A DNA stretch of 64,000 nucleotides from Agarivorans sp. TSD2052 (GTDB lineage Bacteria > Pseudomonadota > Gammaproteobacteria > Enterobacterales > Celerinatantimonadaceae), in NCBI RefSeq assembly GCF_023238625.1, contig NZ_CP096670.1:94501-158500 (forward strand), written 5' to 3'. Under the pieces are notes generated by a model, which was given only the letters and a program-made list of their open reading frames with translations, was not told the origin of the DNA and did no database searches. Position numbers and translations under genes: made by a program. Below, piece by piece: positions 24,501 to 34,681 of this stretch. Numbering within the stretch: position 1 is the first letter of the stretch; each line of letters starts with the position of its first letter.

Positions 24501-27059
24501 ATGAGCAAGTTGAAGCTAGTTGTCATTGGTAACGGTATGGTTGGTCATCGCTACCTAGAAGATTTAGTTGAAAAGGCCGATTTGAGCCAGTTCGACGTGA
24601 CGGTTTTCTGTGAAGAACCTCGCGTCGCTTATGACCGTGTTCATTTGTCTTCATACTTTTCTCATCACACCGCTGAAGAGTTGTCGTTAGTTAAACATGG
24701 TTTCTACGAGAAGCACGGCATTGAAGTATTGTTGGGTGAACGCGCAATTAACATCAATCGCGACCAACAAGTGGTTTACTCAAGCACGGGTCGTGAAATT
24801 AACTATGACAAACTGGTTATGGCCACTGGCTCTTATCCGTGGGTGCCGCCGATTAAAGGCAGTGAGAACAAAGATTGTTTTGTCTACCGCACCATTGAAG
24901 ATCTAAAAGCGATTGAGGCCTGCTCTAAAAAGAGTAAAAGTGGTGCCGTTGTTGGCGGAGGCTTATTGGGTCTAGAAGCCGCTGGCGCACTAAAAGCGCT
25001 AGGTGTAGAAACTCACGTGATTGAGTTTGCACCGGTATTAATGGCTGAGCAATTAGACCAGCAAGGTGGTTTATTACTACGCAATAAAATTGAACGTATG
25101 GGCGTGCAAGTGCACACCAGCAAAAATACCTTAGAAATTCAGGCGCAAGGCGAGCAAGCGCGCAATACGATGCAGTTTGCTGACGACACGAAGCTTGAAG
25201 TTGACTTCATCGTTTTCTCTACCGGTATTCGCCCACAAGACAAATTAGCGCGTCAGTCAGAGTTGGCGATAGCCCCGCGCGGCGGCATCGCCATTAATGA
25301 TCAATGTTTAAGTTCAGACCAGAACATCTATGCCATCGGCGAGTGTGCTTCTTGGAATGAAAGCTTCTTTGGTTTAGTGGCGCCTGGTTACAAAATGGCG
25401 CAAGTGGCGGTTGATCATTTATTAGACCGAGATAATGCCTTTGAAGGCGCCGACATGAGCGCCAAGCTTAAGTTACTCGGGGTAAAGGTAGGTAGCATCG
25501 GTGATGCTAATGGTCGCACGCCGGGCTGTAAGAGTTTCGTATACCAAAATGATGAAGAGGGCGTTTACAAACGCTTAATCGTTTCCGAAGATGGCAAAAA
25601 ATTATTAGGTGCGGTATTGGTGGGTGACACTGCTGATTACGGCAACTTGCTTCAGCTTAAACTGAACGATATGGATCTGCCAGAACACCCCGATTCATTG
25701 ATTTTGCCTGCTCATGCGGGGGGTGAAAAACCCACAATGGGGGCTGACTCATTGCCTGATAGTGCTGTGATTTGTTCTTGCTTCGATGTTACCAAGGGTA
25801 AGATAGCGGCAGCGGTTGCCGATGGACAAACCACGGCGGCTGAGATTAAGGCCTCTACCAATGCCGGCACGGGGTGTGGTGGTTGTTTACCGCTAATTGG
25901 CCAAGTGCTTAACGCCGAGCTTGCCAAAGCGGGTGTTGAAGTCAAAAACCACCTCTGTGAACACTTTGAATATTCACGCCAAGAGTTATTCCACCTGATC
26001 CGTATTGAAGGCCTAAAAAGCTTTGACCAAGTACTGACTAAACATGGTAAAGGTTATGGCTGTGAAGTATGTAAACCTGCGGTTGGGTCTATCATGGCGT
26101 CATGCTGGGGGGACCACGTATTAACGCCACAACTGGTTAGCCTGCAAGATACCAATGATAATTTCCTTGGCAACATGCAAAAAGATGGCACTTACTCGGT
26201 TATTCCACGTATGCCTGGCGGCGAAGTCACGCCTAAAGCACTGGCCGTATTAGCGGAAGTCGCGGAAGAGTACACACTTTACACCAAAGTAACCGGTGCC
26301 CAGCGGATTGGTTTATTTGGCGCACAAAAAGACGATTTACCCACCATTTGGCGCAAGCTTGTTGAGGCGGGTTACGAAACTGGCCAAGCCTACGGTAAAG
26401 CATTGCGTATGGCGAAAACCTGCGTAGGTAGCACCTGGTGTCGTTTTGGTGTGCAAGACAGTGTTGGTCTAGGGGTAATGCTAGAAAACCGCTACAAAGG
26501 TATTCGTACTCCGCACAAAATGAAGTTTGGCGTATCAGGTTGTACTCGCGAATGTGCTGAAGCTCAAGGTAAAGATTTAGGCATTATTGCCACCGATGCT
26601 GGGTGGAACATGTATGTTGGCGGTAATGGTGGCATGAAACCTCGCCACGGTGATTTGCTAGCCGCTGACTTAGACCAAGCAACCTTAATTAAGTATGTAG
26701 ACCGTTTCATGATGTTCTACATCCGTACCGCTGACAAATTACAACGTACTTCTGTGTGGTTAGAAAATTTGGAAGGCGGCGTAGATTACCTGCGTGAAGT
26801 GATCGAGAACGACAAGTTAGGCATTAATCAGCAGCTAGAAGCCGATGTCGCCAAGCTTATCGAAAACTTCAGTTGTGAATGGACCGATACCATTAATGAT
26901 GAAGCTCAGCTTAAGCGCTTTGCTCACTTCATTAACAGTGACCAGCGTGATGACAACGTGGTGTTTGTGGCTGAACGCGAACAGCATCGCCCCGCTAGCT
27001 TTACAGAAAAAAATCCGAGCGCAAAAGGCGACATCCTACATGTTGAGTTGGAGGCATAA
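24501..27059 (+). CDS. nirB: NAD(P)H nitrite reductase, large subunit
   Basis: 852 aa, full length for NirB. N-terminal FAD/NAD(P)H oxidoreductase (VVIGNGMVGHRYLEDL; GGGLLGLEAAGALKALG), a BFD-like [2Fe-2S] segment (CSCFDVTKGK... GTGCGGCLPL, about 420-460), then the siroheme/[4Fe-4S] reductase with CVGSTWCRFG and SGCTRECAEAQGKDLG. It reduces nitrite to ammonium in the cytoplasm using NADH. First gene of nirBDC, behind an FNR-type box; the siroheme synthesis gene cobA follows the operon. Confidence 0.97.
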   Translation: MSKLKLVVIGNGMVGHRYLEDLVEKADLSQFDVTVFCEEPRVAYDRVHLSSYFSHHTAEELSLVKHGFYEKHGIEVLLGERAININRDQQVVYSSTGREINYDKLVMATGSYPWVPPIKGSENKDCFVYRTIEDLKAIEACSKKSKSGAVVGGGLLGLEAAGALKALGVETHVIEFAPVLMAEQLDQQGGLLLRNKIERMGVQVHTSKNTLEIQAQGEQARNTMQFADDTKLEVDFIVFSTGIRPQDKLARQSELAIAPRGGIAINDQCLSSDQNIYAIGECASWNESFFGLVAPGYKMAQVAVDHLLDRDNAFEGADMSAKLKLLGVKVGSIGDANGRTPGCKSFVYQNDEEGVYKRLIVSEDGKKLLGAVLVGDTADYGNLLQLKLNDMDLPEHPDSLILPAHAGGEKPTMGADSLPDSAVICSCFDVTKGKIAAAVADGQTTAAEIKASTNAGTGCGGCLPLIGQVLNAELAKAGVEVKNHLCEHFEYSRQELFHLIRIEGLKSFDQVLTKHGKGYGCEVCKPAVGSIMASCWGDHVLTPQLVSLQDTNDNFLGNMQKDGTYSVIPRMPGGEVTPKALAVLAEVAEEYTLYTKVTGAQRIGLFGAQKDDLPTIWRKLVEAGYETGQAYGKALRMAKTCVGSTWCRFGVQDSVGLGVMLENRYKGIRTPHKMKFGVSGCTRECAEAQGKDLGIIATDAGWNMYVGGNGGMKPRHGDLLAADLDQATLIKYVDRFMMFYIRTADKLQRTSVWLENLEGGVDYLREVIENDKLGINQQLEADVAKLIENFSCEWTDTINDEAQLKRFAHFINSDQRDDNVVFVAEREQHRPASFTEKNPSAKGDILHVELEA

Positions 27060-27061
27060 TC

Positions 27062-27385
27062 ATGAGCTTTGAAACAGTTTGTAAACTAAACGACATCACC
27101 CCCGGTACGGGTATTTGCGCCTTGGTGAATGGAGCTCAAGTTGCCTTGTTCCGTCCACGAGATGATGAACAAGTATTCGCCATTAATAATATGGACCCTT
27201 TTGCTCAATCTAACGTGTTATCACGCGGTTTGATTTGTGAGCATCAAGGCCAACTTTGGGTCGCTAGCCCACTAAAAAAGCAACGCTTCCACTTAGAGAG
27301 CGGTAAATGCTTAGAAAACCCAATGGTGTCAGTGGCTAGTTATCCAGTAAAAGTGAGCGCCGGCAAGGTTGCTGTAAGCGCGTAA
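27062..27385 (+). CDS. nirD: Nitrite reductase small subunit
   Basis: 107 aa Rieske-fold protein without the Rieske Cys/His ligands, as usual for NirD. It starts 2 bp after nirB and forms the NirBD holoenzyme. Typical NirD stretches include VALFRPRDDEQVFAINNMDPF and LICEHQGQLWVASPLKKQRF. Confidence 0.95.
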   Translation: MSFETVCKLNDITPGTGICALVNGAQVALFRPRDDEQVFAINNMDPFAQSNVLSRGLICEHQGQLWVASPLKKQRFHLESGKCLENPMVSVASYPVKVSAGKVAVSA

Positions 27386-27419
27386 AGAATTTCGATTTAA
27401 CGTTAAATTAAGGACCAAT

Positions 27420-28232
27420 ATGTCTTATGTAAAACCTGCTGAATTCGCTCAGATGATGATCGATGCCGGTGAAAGCAAAGTATTTATGTCTACCCGCGAT
27501 ACCATTATTCGCGGCATCATGGCGGGTGCTATTTTAGCTATCGCTGTAGCGGTCGCGATTACAGCGGCAGTGCAAACCGGCATGCCAATTGTGGGTGCTT
27601 TGGTATTCCCGGTGGGCTTTTGTATTTTGAACCTAATGGGCTTTGATTTAATGACCGGTGTATTTGCGCTAGCGCCATTACCCTTGTTAGAAAAACGCCC
27701 AGGCGTAACCAAAGCTGGCGTATTGCGTAACTGGGGTTTAGTGGGTCTAGGTAACTTGATTGGCTCAGTATCGGTAGCATTTTTGGTTGCCTTAACCTTT
27801 ACCATGAATTTCAGTGTAGAGCCTGGCGCTGTTGGCCAAGCCTTCATTAAAGCGTCTACCGCGCGAACTTTAGGCTTTGCAGAGCATGGCTTAAATGGCT
27901 GGATCACCGTATTTGTAAAAGGCATCTTATGTAACTGGATGGTATGCCTAGGTGTCGTGGGCGCTATGACCTCTAAAACCGTTGGCGGTAAAGTACTGGC
28001 GATGTGGTTCCCTATCTTTATCTTCTTTGGTTTGGTATTTGAACACGCGGTAGTAAACATGTACCTGTTCCCATTAGGGATGATGTTAGGTGCAGAGTTC
28101 ACGATTGCTGATTGGTTAACTTGGAACCTTATTCCTGTCATCCTAGGCAACATCGTAGGTGGTTTATTAGTGACGGGTATGAGCATTTACTTCACTCACG
28201 GTAAAACCTTGCCACAGCGTAATGCGGCTTAA
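27420..28232 (+). CDS. nirC: Nitrite transporter of the formate/nitrite family
   Basis: 270 aa with six membrane segments and the FNT signature regions (PVGFCILNLMGFDLMTGVFAL, LCNWMVCLGVVGA, FEHAVVNMYLFPLGMMLG). Lies 34 bp downstream of nirD, so it is nirC by context, moving nitrite across the inner membrane. FocA-like channels share this fold; the operon favours nitrite. Confidence 0.93.
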   Translation: MSYVKPAEFAQMMIDAGESKVFMSTRDTIIRGIMAGAILAIAVAVAITAAVQTGMPIVGALVFPVGFCILNLMGFDLMTGVFALAPLPLLEKRPGVTKAGVLRNWGLVGLGNLIGSVSVAFLVALTFTMNFSVEPGAVGQAFIKASTARTLGFAEHGLNGWITVFVKGILCNWMVCLGVVGAMTSKTVGGKVLAMWFPIFIFFGLVFEHAVVNMYLFPLGMMLGAEFTIADWLTWNLIPVILGNIVGGLLVTGMSIYFTHGKTLPQRNAA

Positions 28233-28263
28233 TTAGCCAAAGCTATCGCCCCAATAGCAAGAT

Positions 28264-28300
28264 AAAAAGCCCCTAGCCAATTTGTGCTTAGGGGCTTTTT
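28264..28300 (+). terminator. Rho-independent terminator of nirBDC
   Basis: A 12-bp stem (28264-28275 with 28289-28300) built on GCCCCTA/TAGGGGC, flanked by A and T runs, about 30 nt after nirC. It separates cobA transcription from the nir operon. Confidence 0.88.
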
Positions 28301-28431
28301 GTATATTAAAGACTATCTTCTACTAAGGCTAAAGTGGGCAGCAACTCACTGAACTGATATTCTACGTTTTTGGCCAGAATACTGGTTCATTCGTACCATA
28401 TTTAGTAAGCAATTTTCATAGGACGCCGTTG

Positions 28432-29199
28432 ATGCCCGATTCTCCATCTAGCCTAAGTCATGCTCAGGGTTTTGTTTCATTAGTTGGCGCTGGCCCTGGC
28501 GATCCAGATTTACTCACGGTAAAAGCGGTAAAGCGGATCCGCACCGCCGACGTTATCGTGTACGATCGTTTAGTGTCACAAGACATCCTTGACTTAGCCT
28601 CGCCTACCGCCGAGATGGTGTATGTAGGCAAGAAGCTAGACCATCACTTTGTACCGCAGCCAAAAATTAACCAGATTTTGGTTGACCAAGCACAGTTGGG
28701 CAAGCACGTGGTGCGTTTAAAAGGCGGAGACCCATTTATTTTTGGTCGTGGTGGTGAAGAGTTACAGTCTTTAGTGGCAGAAAGTATCGCTTTTGAAGTG
28801 GTGCCGGGCATAACCGCAGCAGTGGGTTGTACAGCCTATGCGGGTATCCCTTTAACTCATCGCGATCATGCGCAAAGTGTGCAATTTATTACCGGCCATT
28901 TAAAGCAACATGGTGAAGACATTGATTGGCCATCTTTAGCTCAATCTAACCACACCTTAGTGTTTTATATGGGCTTAAAACAGTGCCCACAAATTCAAGC
29001 TAACTTAGTGGTAAACGGCTTAGCAGAAAGCACGCCCTGCGCCATCATTGAAAAGGGCGCTACGCCACAACAGCGAGTATTAACTGGCCCCTTAGCCGAA
29101 TTAGCGCAATTAGCTGGGCAAGCACAAAGCCCATCATTAATCGTCGTGGGCAGTGTCACAGAGCTGCATCAAGAGCTAGCGTGGTATAAGCCTGAATAG
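28432..29199 (+). CDS. cobA: Uroporphyrinogen-III C-methyltransferase
   Basis: 255 aa SUMT. Typical motifs: VGAGPGDPDLLTVKAVKRI near the N terminus, VYDRLVS, VRLKGGDPFIFGRGGEE, VPGITAAVGCTAYAGIPLTHR. It adds two SAM-derived methyls to uroporphyrinogen III to give precorrin-2, the first step to siroheme needed by NirB. It lacks the CysG oxidase/chelatase part. The ATG at 28432 is preferred to the in-frame TTG at 28429. Confidence 0.94.
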   Translation: MPDSPSSLSHAQGFVSLVGAGPGDPDLLTVKAVKRIRTADVIVYDRLVSQDILDLASPTAEMVYVGKKLDHHFVPQPKINQILVDQAQLGKHVVRLKGGDPFIFGRGGEELQSLVAESIAFEVVPGITAAVGCTAYAGIPLTHRDHAQSVQFITGHLKQHGEDIDWPSLAQSNHTLVFYMGLKQCPQIQANLVVNGLAESTPCAIIEKGATPQQRVLTGPLAELAQLAGQAQSPSLIVVGSVTELHQELAWYKPE

Positions 29200-29210
29200 A
29201 CCTTTACCTA

Positions 29211-29235
29211 TCAAGCCAGCCGATGGCTGGCTTGA
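29211..29235 (+). terminator. Hairpin after cobA
   Basis: A perfect 11-bp stem TCAAGCCAGCC / GGCTGGCTTGA with a 3-nt loop, 12 nt after the cobA stop. There is no T-run behind it, so it may stabilise the 3' end or assist termination rather than be a classical terminator. Confidence 0.55.
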
Positions 29236-29445
29236 TGTCACTCCCTTCCTGTAAAATAAACGGTTATATTTGTGATTCACGGTCATTTTAAAAATTCAGC
29301 TAGAAGCCCTTGGCGTGTTTTTTTAGATTGCTACTTACCTTCGTTGGGCTTATAAATTGTTCTGTGTCTTGAGCCAAGTCGATAGGCCTGATATAACCAA
29401 AGCGAGTTGGTGCAGCCATACCAGTAACTATACGGAAGTAAATAT

Positions 29446-29871
29446 TTGGATAAGTTCGATCAAAAGATAGTGGCCTTGTTAGTCGACAACGCACGCACAC
29501 CCGTGAGTCAAATCGCCAGGGCGATCAACCTATCTCGTTCAGCTACCGCTGAGCGAATCAGCAATCTTGAAAAGCTAGGCATCATCAGTGGCTATCATGC
29601 AAGCGTTGGTCTGGCTAAGCAAGATTCGCCTATTGCTGCTCATTTCGAACTACGCTATAACGAACACAATTGCGAAGCTTATGCCGCATTTATGCGTGGT
29701 ATTCCTGAAATAAAGCGGTGTCAGGCGATTTCGGGAGACGTCGATATGTTGTTGTATGTTGAAGTGCCTTCCATGGCTCGCCTAGAAGAGATTCGCCTGC
29801 AGTTGGAACAGATGGACAAAATGGTGATGGTGCGCACTCACATGGTGTTGCGGGATATGTTCAGGCGCTAA
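29446..29871 (+). CDS. Lrp/AsnC-family transcriptional regulator
   Basis: 141 aa: N-terminal helix-turn-helix (FDQKIVALLVDNARTPVSQIARAINLSRSATAERISNLE) and a C-terminal RAM ligand-binding domain (about 65-140). Translation apparently starts at TTG (29446) after a GGAAG site. A small DUF3565 gene follows almost directly. Amino-acid ligand and targets are unknown. Confidence 0.9.
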   Translation: MDKFDQKIVALLVDNARTPVSQIARAINLSRSATAERISNLEKLGIISGYHASVGLAKQDSPIAAHFELRYNEHNCEAYAAFMRGIPEIKRCQAISGDVDMLLYVEVPSMARLEEIRLQLEQMDKMVMVRTHMVLRDMFRR

Positions 29872-29879
29872 GGGTGGCC

Positions 29880-30086
29880 ATGAAAAGAGTGATTGTGGGT
29901 TTTCAGCTTGATAGTGAGCAACACTGGGTGGCTCGCCTAGCTTGTGGTCATGTTCAACATGTACGGCATATCCCTCCTTGGCAAAACCGTCCTTGGGTCG
30001 CCACCTACAAAGGGCGCTCAAGCATGTTAGGCCAGCATTTGTCGTGTACCAAATGTTTAGACTTAGCGCCCCGAGATTGGAGTTAA
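29880..30086 (+). CDS. DUF3565 family small protein
   Basis: About 68 aa with the family core LACGHVQHVRHIPPWQNRPWV and a C-terminal CTKC pair, giving likely metal-binding Cys/His residues. Function unknown. The ATG at 29880 follows an AAGGGTGG site; a GTG at 29874 in frame is an alternative. It starts 8 bp after the Lrp gene stop. Confidence 0.85.
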   Translation: MKRVIVGFQLDSEQHWVARLACGHVQHVRHIPPWQNRPWVATYKGRSSMLGQHLSCTKCLDLAPRDWS

Positions 30087-30202
30087 TGATCTTTTAGTTA
30101 ATCATCACGTCACATTTAATTTTTTTGTGTTGAGTGGTTAGTAATTGTATTTATGACTTTATGGCGCTAAAGAGTCATAGTTACCTCTGGTAAATATGAA
30201 GC

Positions 30203-30259
30203 CTCGCATAACACTGCTGGAGTCACCGCTAATGATGACTAATTAGAATGCTATGCGAG
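30203..30259. repeat. Nested inverted repeats downstream of the rhamnose operon
   Basis: CTCGCATA (30203-30210) and TATGCGAG (30252-30259) are perfect inverted copies around a 41-nt loop that itself contains AGTCA/TGACT arms. The structure lies just past the fucO stop and may form the 3' end of the nine-gene transcript. Confidence 0.35.
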
Positions 30260-30271
30260 CTCTAAAGCTGA

Positions 30272-31423
30272 TTACATGGCTAGCTCATAGATACTTTCCA
30301 CTTCTTCGGCAGTTGGCAAATGCGGGTTACCAGGCAGGCATGGGTCAACCATTGCCTTTCCAACCCAAACCCTTATATCAGAACTTTGAATACCTAAGTC
30401 GCTAAATCCGTTGGGGATCTTGACCTGAGACGATAGCTCTTTAATTAGCTCAATTGCCTTCTCAGCACCTTGTACATCGTTCATATCTAGCTTTTGATCA
30501 AGTAATGCCTCGGCGACCAGTTTGTAACGCTCTGGGACATATTTGGCATTATATTCGCAAACATAGGGAAGTAAAATTGCATTACACACTCCATGTGGAA
30601 GATTATGTGTTGCGCCCGGTTGGTGCGCCATTGCATGCACCAGTCCAAGCCCCGAGCTGTTAAAAGCCATGCCCGCCAAGAATTGCGCACAAGCGAGTTT
30701 ATCGCGCGCTTCAACATTTTTACCATCAGCAACAGCAATGGGTAGCCATTGACGAATCAGTTTAATAGCTTCACGAGCCGTTGGCTCAGTCAAAGTATGT
30801 GCGCCGGGCGTCACGTAAGCTTCAATCGCATGAGTCAAGGCATCCATACCGGTAGCGGCTGTTACATTGGCCGGTAAATCAAGCATTAAATTTGCATCGT
30901 TTACCGCTATGTCAGGGATCTGTTTGGCGTCAATAATCACCATTTTGACTTGTTTTTTTTCATCGGTGATCACCGAGTTTGACGTCATTTCAGCTGCCGT
31001 TCCCGCTGTGGTATTGACGGCAACAAAAAACTGCCCTGGGTGGGTGACCTGTCCTACCCCGTTGAAATCACAGATATCGCGACCTGGGTTTGAAGCCATC
31101 ACTCTAATCGCCTTAGCGCAATCCATTGGACTACCACCTCCCACAGCCATAAAGGCATCGCATTCATGGTCCAAATATACTTGATAGCCTTGGCGAACAA
31201 GGCTTGCGGTAGGATTTGGGGTCACCTGATCGAATAGTGCGTAAGATATATTGTGTAATTCAAATTGGGCAAATACGTCGTTCAAGATACCTAATTTAAT
31301 GAGGTTACTATCCGTGACCAATAAAACACGATTGGTTTTTTGCTTGGCTAATTCTTCGATTGCATCCACTACTGCGCCGGGACCAGCAAAACTTAGTTTG
31401 GGTAAATTTAGTGCAAATGACAT
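30272..31423 (-). CDS. fucO: Lactaldehyde reductase (iron-containing alcohol dehydrogenase)
   Basis: 383 aa, close to FucO length. The N-terminal Rossmann-like part has VGGGSPMDCAKAI (NAD binding); the metal site is marked by MDALTHAIEAY and HAMAHQPGATHNLPHGVCNA. It reduces L-lactaldehyde to 1,2-propanediol with NADH. It is the last gene of the rhamnose operon, next to rhaD, whose product generates lactaldehyde. Confidence 0.92.
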   Translation of the reverse strand: MSFALNLPKLSFAGPGAVVDAIEELAKQKTNRVLLVTDSNLIKLGILNDVFAQFELHNISYALFDQVTPNPTASLVRQGYQVYLDHECDAFMAVGGGSPMDCAKAIRVMASNPGRDICDFNGVGQVTHPGQFFVAVNTTAGTAAEMTSNSVITDEKKQVKMVIIDAKQIPDIAVNDANLMLDLPANVTAATGMDALTHAIEAYVTPGAHTLTEPTAREAIKLIRQWLPIAVADGKNVEARDKLACAQFLAGMAFNSSGLGLVHAMAHQPGATHNLPHGVCNAILLPYVCEYNAKYVPERYKLVAEALLDQKLDMNDVQGAEKAIELIKELSSQVKIPNGFSDLGIQSSDIRVWVGKAMVDPCLPGNPHLPTAEEVESIYELAM

Positions 31424-31434
31424 GTTTAACGCTC

Positions 31435-32262
31435 CTATAGATTGAAAGTCTCTTTTAGATCCTGCATGTCATCGAGGCTTAACCCTTCTGGCTCAAATCC
31501 ACTGGCGAGACAGCCTAAAAACAGCTTCGCCCCTTTATTTGCAACATCTATATAATCAAACGCTTCTAAGGCATCTTGGCCGGTAGACACAGCGCCATGT
31601 TTTTCCCAAACGGCAACGTCATAGCGCATCAGTTTTTCAGTGGTTGTATTAGCCATGGTTTGACTGCCAGGCATGCAGTACGGCACGATGCCAATGCCTC
31701 GTGGAACAAACGCTCTGACTTCGGGTAACATCTTCCAGCAAGCGTGTGTATAGATTTCATCGCTGCTCACATAGTCGCGGTGGTGGGATAACATAATGAG
31801 TTCTAATGGGTGAGTGTGAACAACACAGCGGTCTGCTGCCCCCGCTTTTTGCTTAGCGATTATTATTTCCACATGAGAAATAAACTCACTGGTTGGCGCG
31901 TAATCGGTTTGACCACGGCCTCCCCAAAGTATGTGGTAACCTTTAGCTTCATCATCGATACGGAGTACACAACCGGCATCTTCAGGGCGACTTAATTCTC
32001 GGATCCGTTCACCAGTACCTTTAACAAAAAAGATATGCCCAGCACTTTCTTTAGGGAAAGAAAACTCGCCAATACTGTTAAGAAAGCAATGCGGGAAGAG
32101 ATTAATATCGCCATCCAGCTCACCAAATATATCGGTCAAATCAACCGATATATTTCCGCCGTTACGTTCTGCCCATTCACGTAACCATAAATACGAACCT
32201 ACCTCAGAGACCTTGGTTATTTCCTGCAATACTGCGTCATTTAGCTCGATATGAGTTTTCAT
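31435..32262 (-). CDS. rhaD: Rhamnulose-1-phosphate aldolase
   Basis: 275 aa class II (zinc) aldolase, the same size as E. coli RhaD. The zinc motif is in CVVHTHPLELIMLSHH with a further histidine downstream; NGGNISVDLTD near residue 35 fits the phosphate-binding region. It cleaves L-rhamnulose 1-phosphate to DHAP and L-lactaldehyde. Lies between rhaM and fucO in the operon. Confidence 0.95.
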   Translation of the reverse strand: MKTHIELNDAVLQEITKVSEVGSYLWLREWAERNGGNISVDLTDIFGELDGDINLFPHCFLNSIGEFSFPKESAGHIFFVKGTGERIRELSRPEDAGCVLRIDDEAKGYHILWGGRGQTDYAPTSEFISHVEIIIAKQKAGAADRCVVHTHPLELIMLSHHRDYVSSDEIYTHACWKMLPEVRAFVPRGIGIVPYCMPGSQTMANTTTEKLMRYDVAVWEKHGAVSTGQDALEAFDYIDVANKGAKLFLGCLASGFEPEGLSLDDMQDLKETFNL

Positions 32263-32317
32263 TTTTTACCCTTGATAAGAAACATATATAAGTTACAAAA
32301 AAATGTTGGTTACAGTT

Positions 32318-32644
32318 CTAGACCATGTAAAACACGCTGCTTAACTCACGACTCACGGGGGAGTTATCAGCATTGCTAGCCATGATGTCTTGCATATAGG
32401 CCCACCATCGCTGACAAACGTTTGTCTCGGCAATCCTGTTCCACTGCTCTTCACTTTGGACTTCTACGTAGCCAAATAGTTGGTTTGATGGCGTATCTAA
32501 GAATATTGAATAGTTACTTGCGCCATGCTCACGTAACACCTGAACCAGATCAGGCCAGATCTCATCATGACGCTGTTGATAGGCGAGCTGGCAGCCTGGG
32601 TTTAACTGCATGACAAATGCTTTTCGAATCCTGGAGTCAGCCAT
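32318..32644 (-). CDS. rhaM: L-rhamnose mutarotase
   Basis: 108 aa ferredoxin-fold protein; the N-terminal stretch [27 protein letters not shown] contains the catalytic histidine region, and WWAYMQDIM is typical near the C terminus. It interconverts the alpha and beta anomers of L-rhamnose, here coupled to the ABC importer genes directly upstream (also called rhaU in rhizobial operons). Confidence 0.95.
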   Translation of the reverse strand: MADSRIRKAFVMQLNPGCQLAYQQRHDEIWPDLVQVLREHGASNYSIFLDTPSNQLFGYVEVQSEEQWNRIAETNVCQRWWAYMQDIMASNADNSPVSRELSSVFYMV

Positions 32645-32672
32645 GGTTGCTTCCTTTGCGTAGTAATCGACG

Positions 32673-33677
32673 TTACTTACCGACTTTATTTCGAAGGCTT
32701 TGGAACGCGCCGGGCAGGGCGATTACGCAAATCAACATTGCCCCAATGATGATAGACATAACAATGCCGGGAACATTAATCAGACCTAAACCAGAGTTCA
32801 CCAACCCCATTAAGAACACCGCAATAACAACGCCAACAATTGTGCCTGAACCTCCAAGAATACTGACGCCTCCAAGTACCACCATAGTGATAATGTTCAA
32901 TTCCCAGCCCAAAGCAATAGTCGGTCTGGTGCTACCTAATCGAGAGGTCAACATAATGGCCGCAATAGAACAAAAGAACCCAACCATGATGAATATGATC
33001 AGCTTGTGTTTGGCCACATTAATACCTGAGTAATACGCAGCGGTAGGATTGTTACCGATGGCATAAGTTCGACGACCAAAGTTGGTTTTTTGTAAGAGAA
33101 TGTAGAATAGAACCGCGATGACTAGAAAGCTTGCGAACTCAAATCCTATGAAAGGGGCGACATAACCTTGTCCAAAAAATGAAAAGCTTTCGGGATAATT
33201 CTTTAGGGCTTGGTCGCCAAGTAATATATAAGTAATCCCTCTAAATAAGCTCATGGTGCCGATGGTTACCACGATAGCGGGAATATTAAGTCTAGTAATA
33301 AGTAATCCGTTCAAGGCACCACAAAGCGTACCGACAATTATTCCAGCTGAGCAAATTAGCACCAAACTATCGGTTACTTCAGCGGTGAAGCCCATCGCCG
33401 TTGAGCTTAAGGCTATGATGGATGCTACCGATATATCGATGTCTCTAACGATGATAACGAGTGCTAACGGTAGTGCGATAATTGCTTTTTCTGAAAAGTT
33501 AAACGTTGCATCAGACAGTGACCATGCGTCTAAGAAATAAGGTGATGCTAAGCAATTAATGCAGAACACTAAAATTGTGGTCGCCAATAAAAAGGACTCC
33601 CAGCTGAACACCCAGCTTGGTAAACTTTTTTTCTCAATGTCCTTTGTTTCAAAGGAACTGTTGTTGATCTTTTCCAT
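32673..33677 (-). CDS. rhaQ: Rhamnose ABC importer permease RhaQ-like
   Basis: 334 aa from the ATG at 33677, which has an AAGGAC Shine-Dalgarno 8 nt upstream (a longer frame to 33701 overlaps the previous gene). About eight to ten membrane segments of the ribose/sugar permease family, with [14 protein letters not shown] and [18 protein letters not shown]. Second of two permeases of the importer. Confidence 0.9.
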   Translation of the reverse strand: MEKINNSSFETKDIEKKSLPSWVFSWESFLLATTILVFCINCLASPYFLDAWSLSDATFNFSEKAIIALPLALVIIVRDIDISVASIIALSSTAMGFTAEVTDSLVLICSAGIIVGTLCGALNGLLITRLNIPAIVVTIGTMSLFRGITYILLGDQALKNYPESFSFFGQGYVAPFIGFEFASFLVIAVLFYILLQKTNFGRRTYAIGNNPTAAYYSGINVAKHKLIIFIMVGFFCSIAAIMLTSRLGSTRPTIALGWELNIITMVVLGGVSILGGSGTIVGVVIAVFLMGLVNSGLGLINVPGIVMSIIIGAMLICVIALPGAFQSLRNKVGK

Positions 33678-33697
33678 GGTATTGTCCTTAACAACAA

Positions 33698-34681
33698 TCA
33701 AGAGGCATTTTGAACCGCTTTACGCAAAATTATTCGGCCGGCTTTTCGTTCCGAACGCGAGTTAGCTATCACCGCAAGAATGATGACTGAGCCTGAAATA
33801 GCCATTTGCCAGAAAGGTGAGATACCAATCACTGGTAAGGCATTATTAATGATGCCTAGGAATAACGCGCCTAAAACGCAGCCAATAACTGTACCCGTGC
33901 CACCAGCGATACTGACTCCTCCAATCACACATGACGCAATCACTAGCATTTCAAAACCGTTAGCGATATCGACATAAGCTACCGCGTAGCGAGAAATCCA
34001 AAGGTAACTGGCAATCCCAGCGAGCAGTCCCGAAATGGTAAAAGCAATGAATTGTTTCTTGCCAACGTCAACGCCGATGTAATATGCCGCTGTTGGGCTA
34101 TTGCCCGCCGCATATATTTTTCGACCTAATTGACGATGGCGCGTAAAGTAGTACATAGCCGCAATGACAAGCACCGAACACCACCCCAGTATTGGCAGAC
34201 CGAGAAACACAAAGCGAGGGATTTCTAAGAATGATGCGCTCATTTGGTGGGCATTAATCCATGCCCCTTTGCTGATTAAAAAAACTGCACCCCTAAAGAT
34301 GGCCATGGTTCCTAATGTCACCACAATCGATGGGATTTTCATTTTCCACACCAACCAGCCATTTAGCATGCCCAACATGGTGCCAAAGCTTGCGCCAATC
34401 AGAATAATCACGGGGACTGGAAAATCGGGGTAGATGCTGTTGATTGTTGCTACAACCATCCCTGTTAGCGCCACATTAGCCGCGATCGATAAATCGATGC
34501 AGCGGGTAATGATCACCAGCATTTGCCCTAGCGCTAAGATGATCAATATCGAGGTATCGGTATAAACACCAAGCAGGTTGGAAAAAGCCAAAAAGTCAGG
34601 GATGATGACACCTATCATTGCCAGTAGTGACAATATAACTAAGGCTAACTGCGCCTCACGATTCTTTAGTAGCGTTTTCAT
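33698..34681 (-). CDS. rhaP: Rhamnose ABC importer permease RhaP-like
   Basis: 327 aa sugar-ABC permease of the RbsC class with multiple membrane segments, RCIDLSIAANVALTGMVVA and CVIGGVSIAGGTGTVIGC motifs. Its start overlaps the end of the ATPase gene by 4 bp. Forms the heterodimeric channel with RhaQ. Confidence 0.9.
   Translation of the reverse strand: MKTLLKNREAQLALVILSLLAMIGVIIPDFLAFSNLLGVYTDTSILIILALGQMLVIITRCIDLSIAANVALTGMVVATINSIYPDFPVPVIILIGASFGTMLGMLNGWLVWKMKIPSIVVTLGTMAIFRGAVFLISKGAWINAHQMSASFLEIPRFVFLGLPILGWCSVLVIAAMYYFTRHRQLGRKIYAAGNSPTAAYYIGVDVGKKQFIAFTISGLLAGIASYLWISRYAVAYVDIANGFEMLVIASCVIGGVSIAGGTGTVIGCVLGALFLGIINNALPVIGISPFWQMAISGSVIILAVIANSRSERKAGRIILRKAVQNAS

Noticed and set aside
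27449-28186. A 245-codon minus-strand ORF opposite nirC
   Set aside because: It is the antisense shadow of the well-supported nirC gene; the composition (many Thr, Pro, Lys) and lack of a ribosome site are typical of such shadows.
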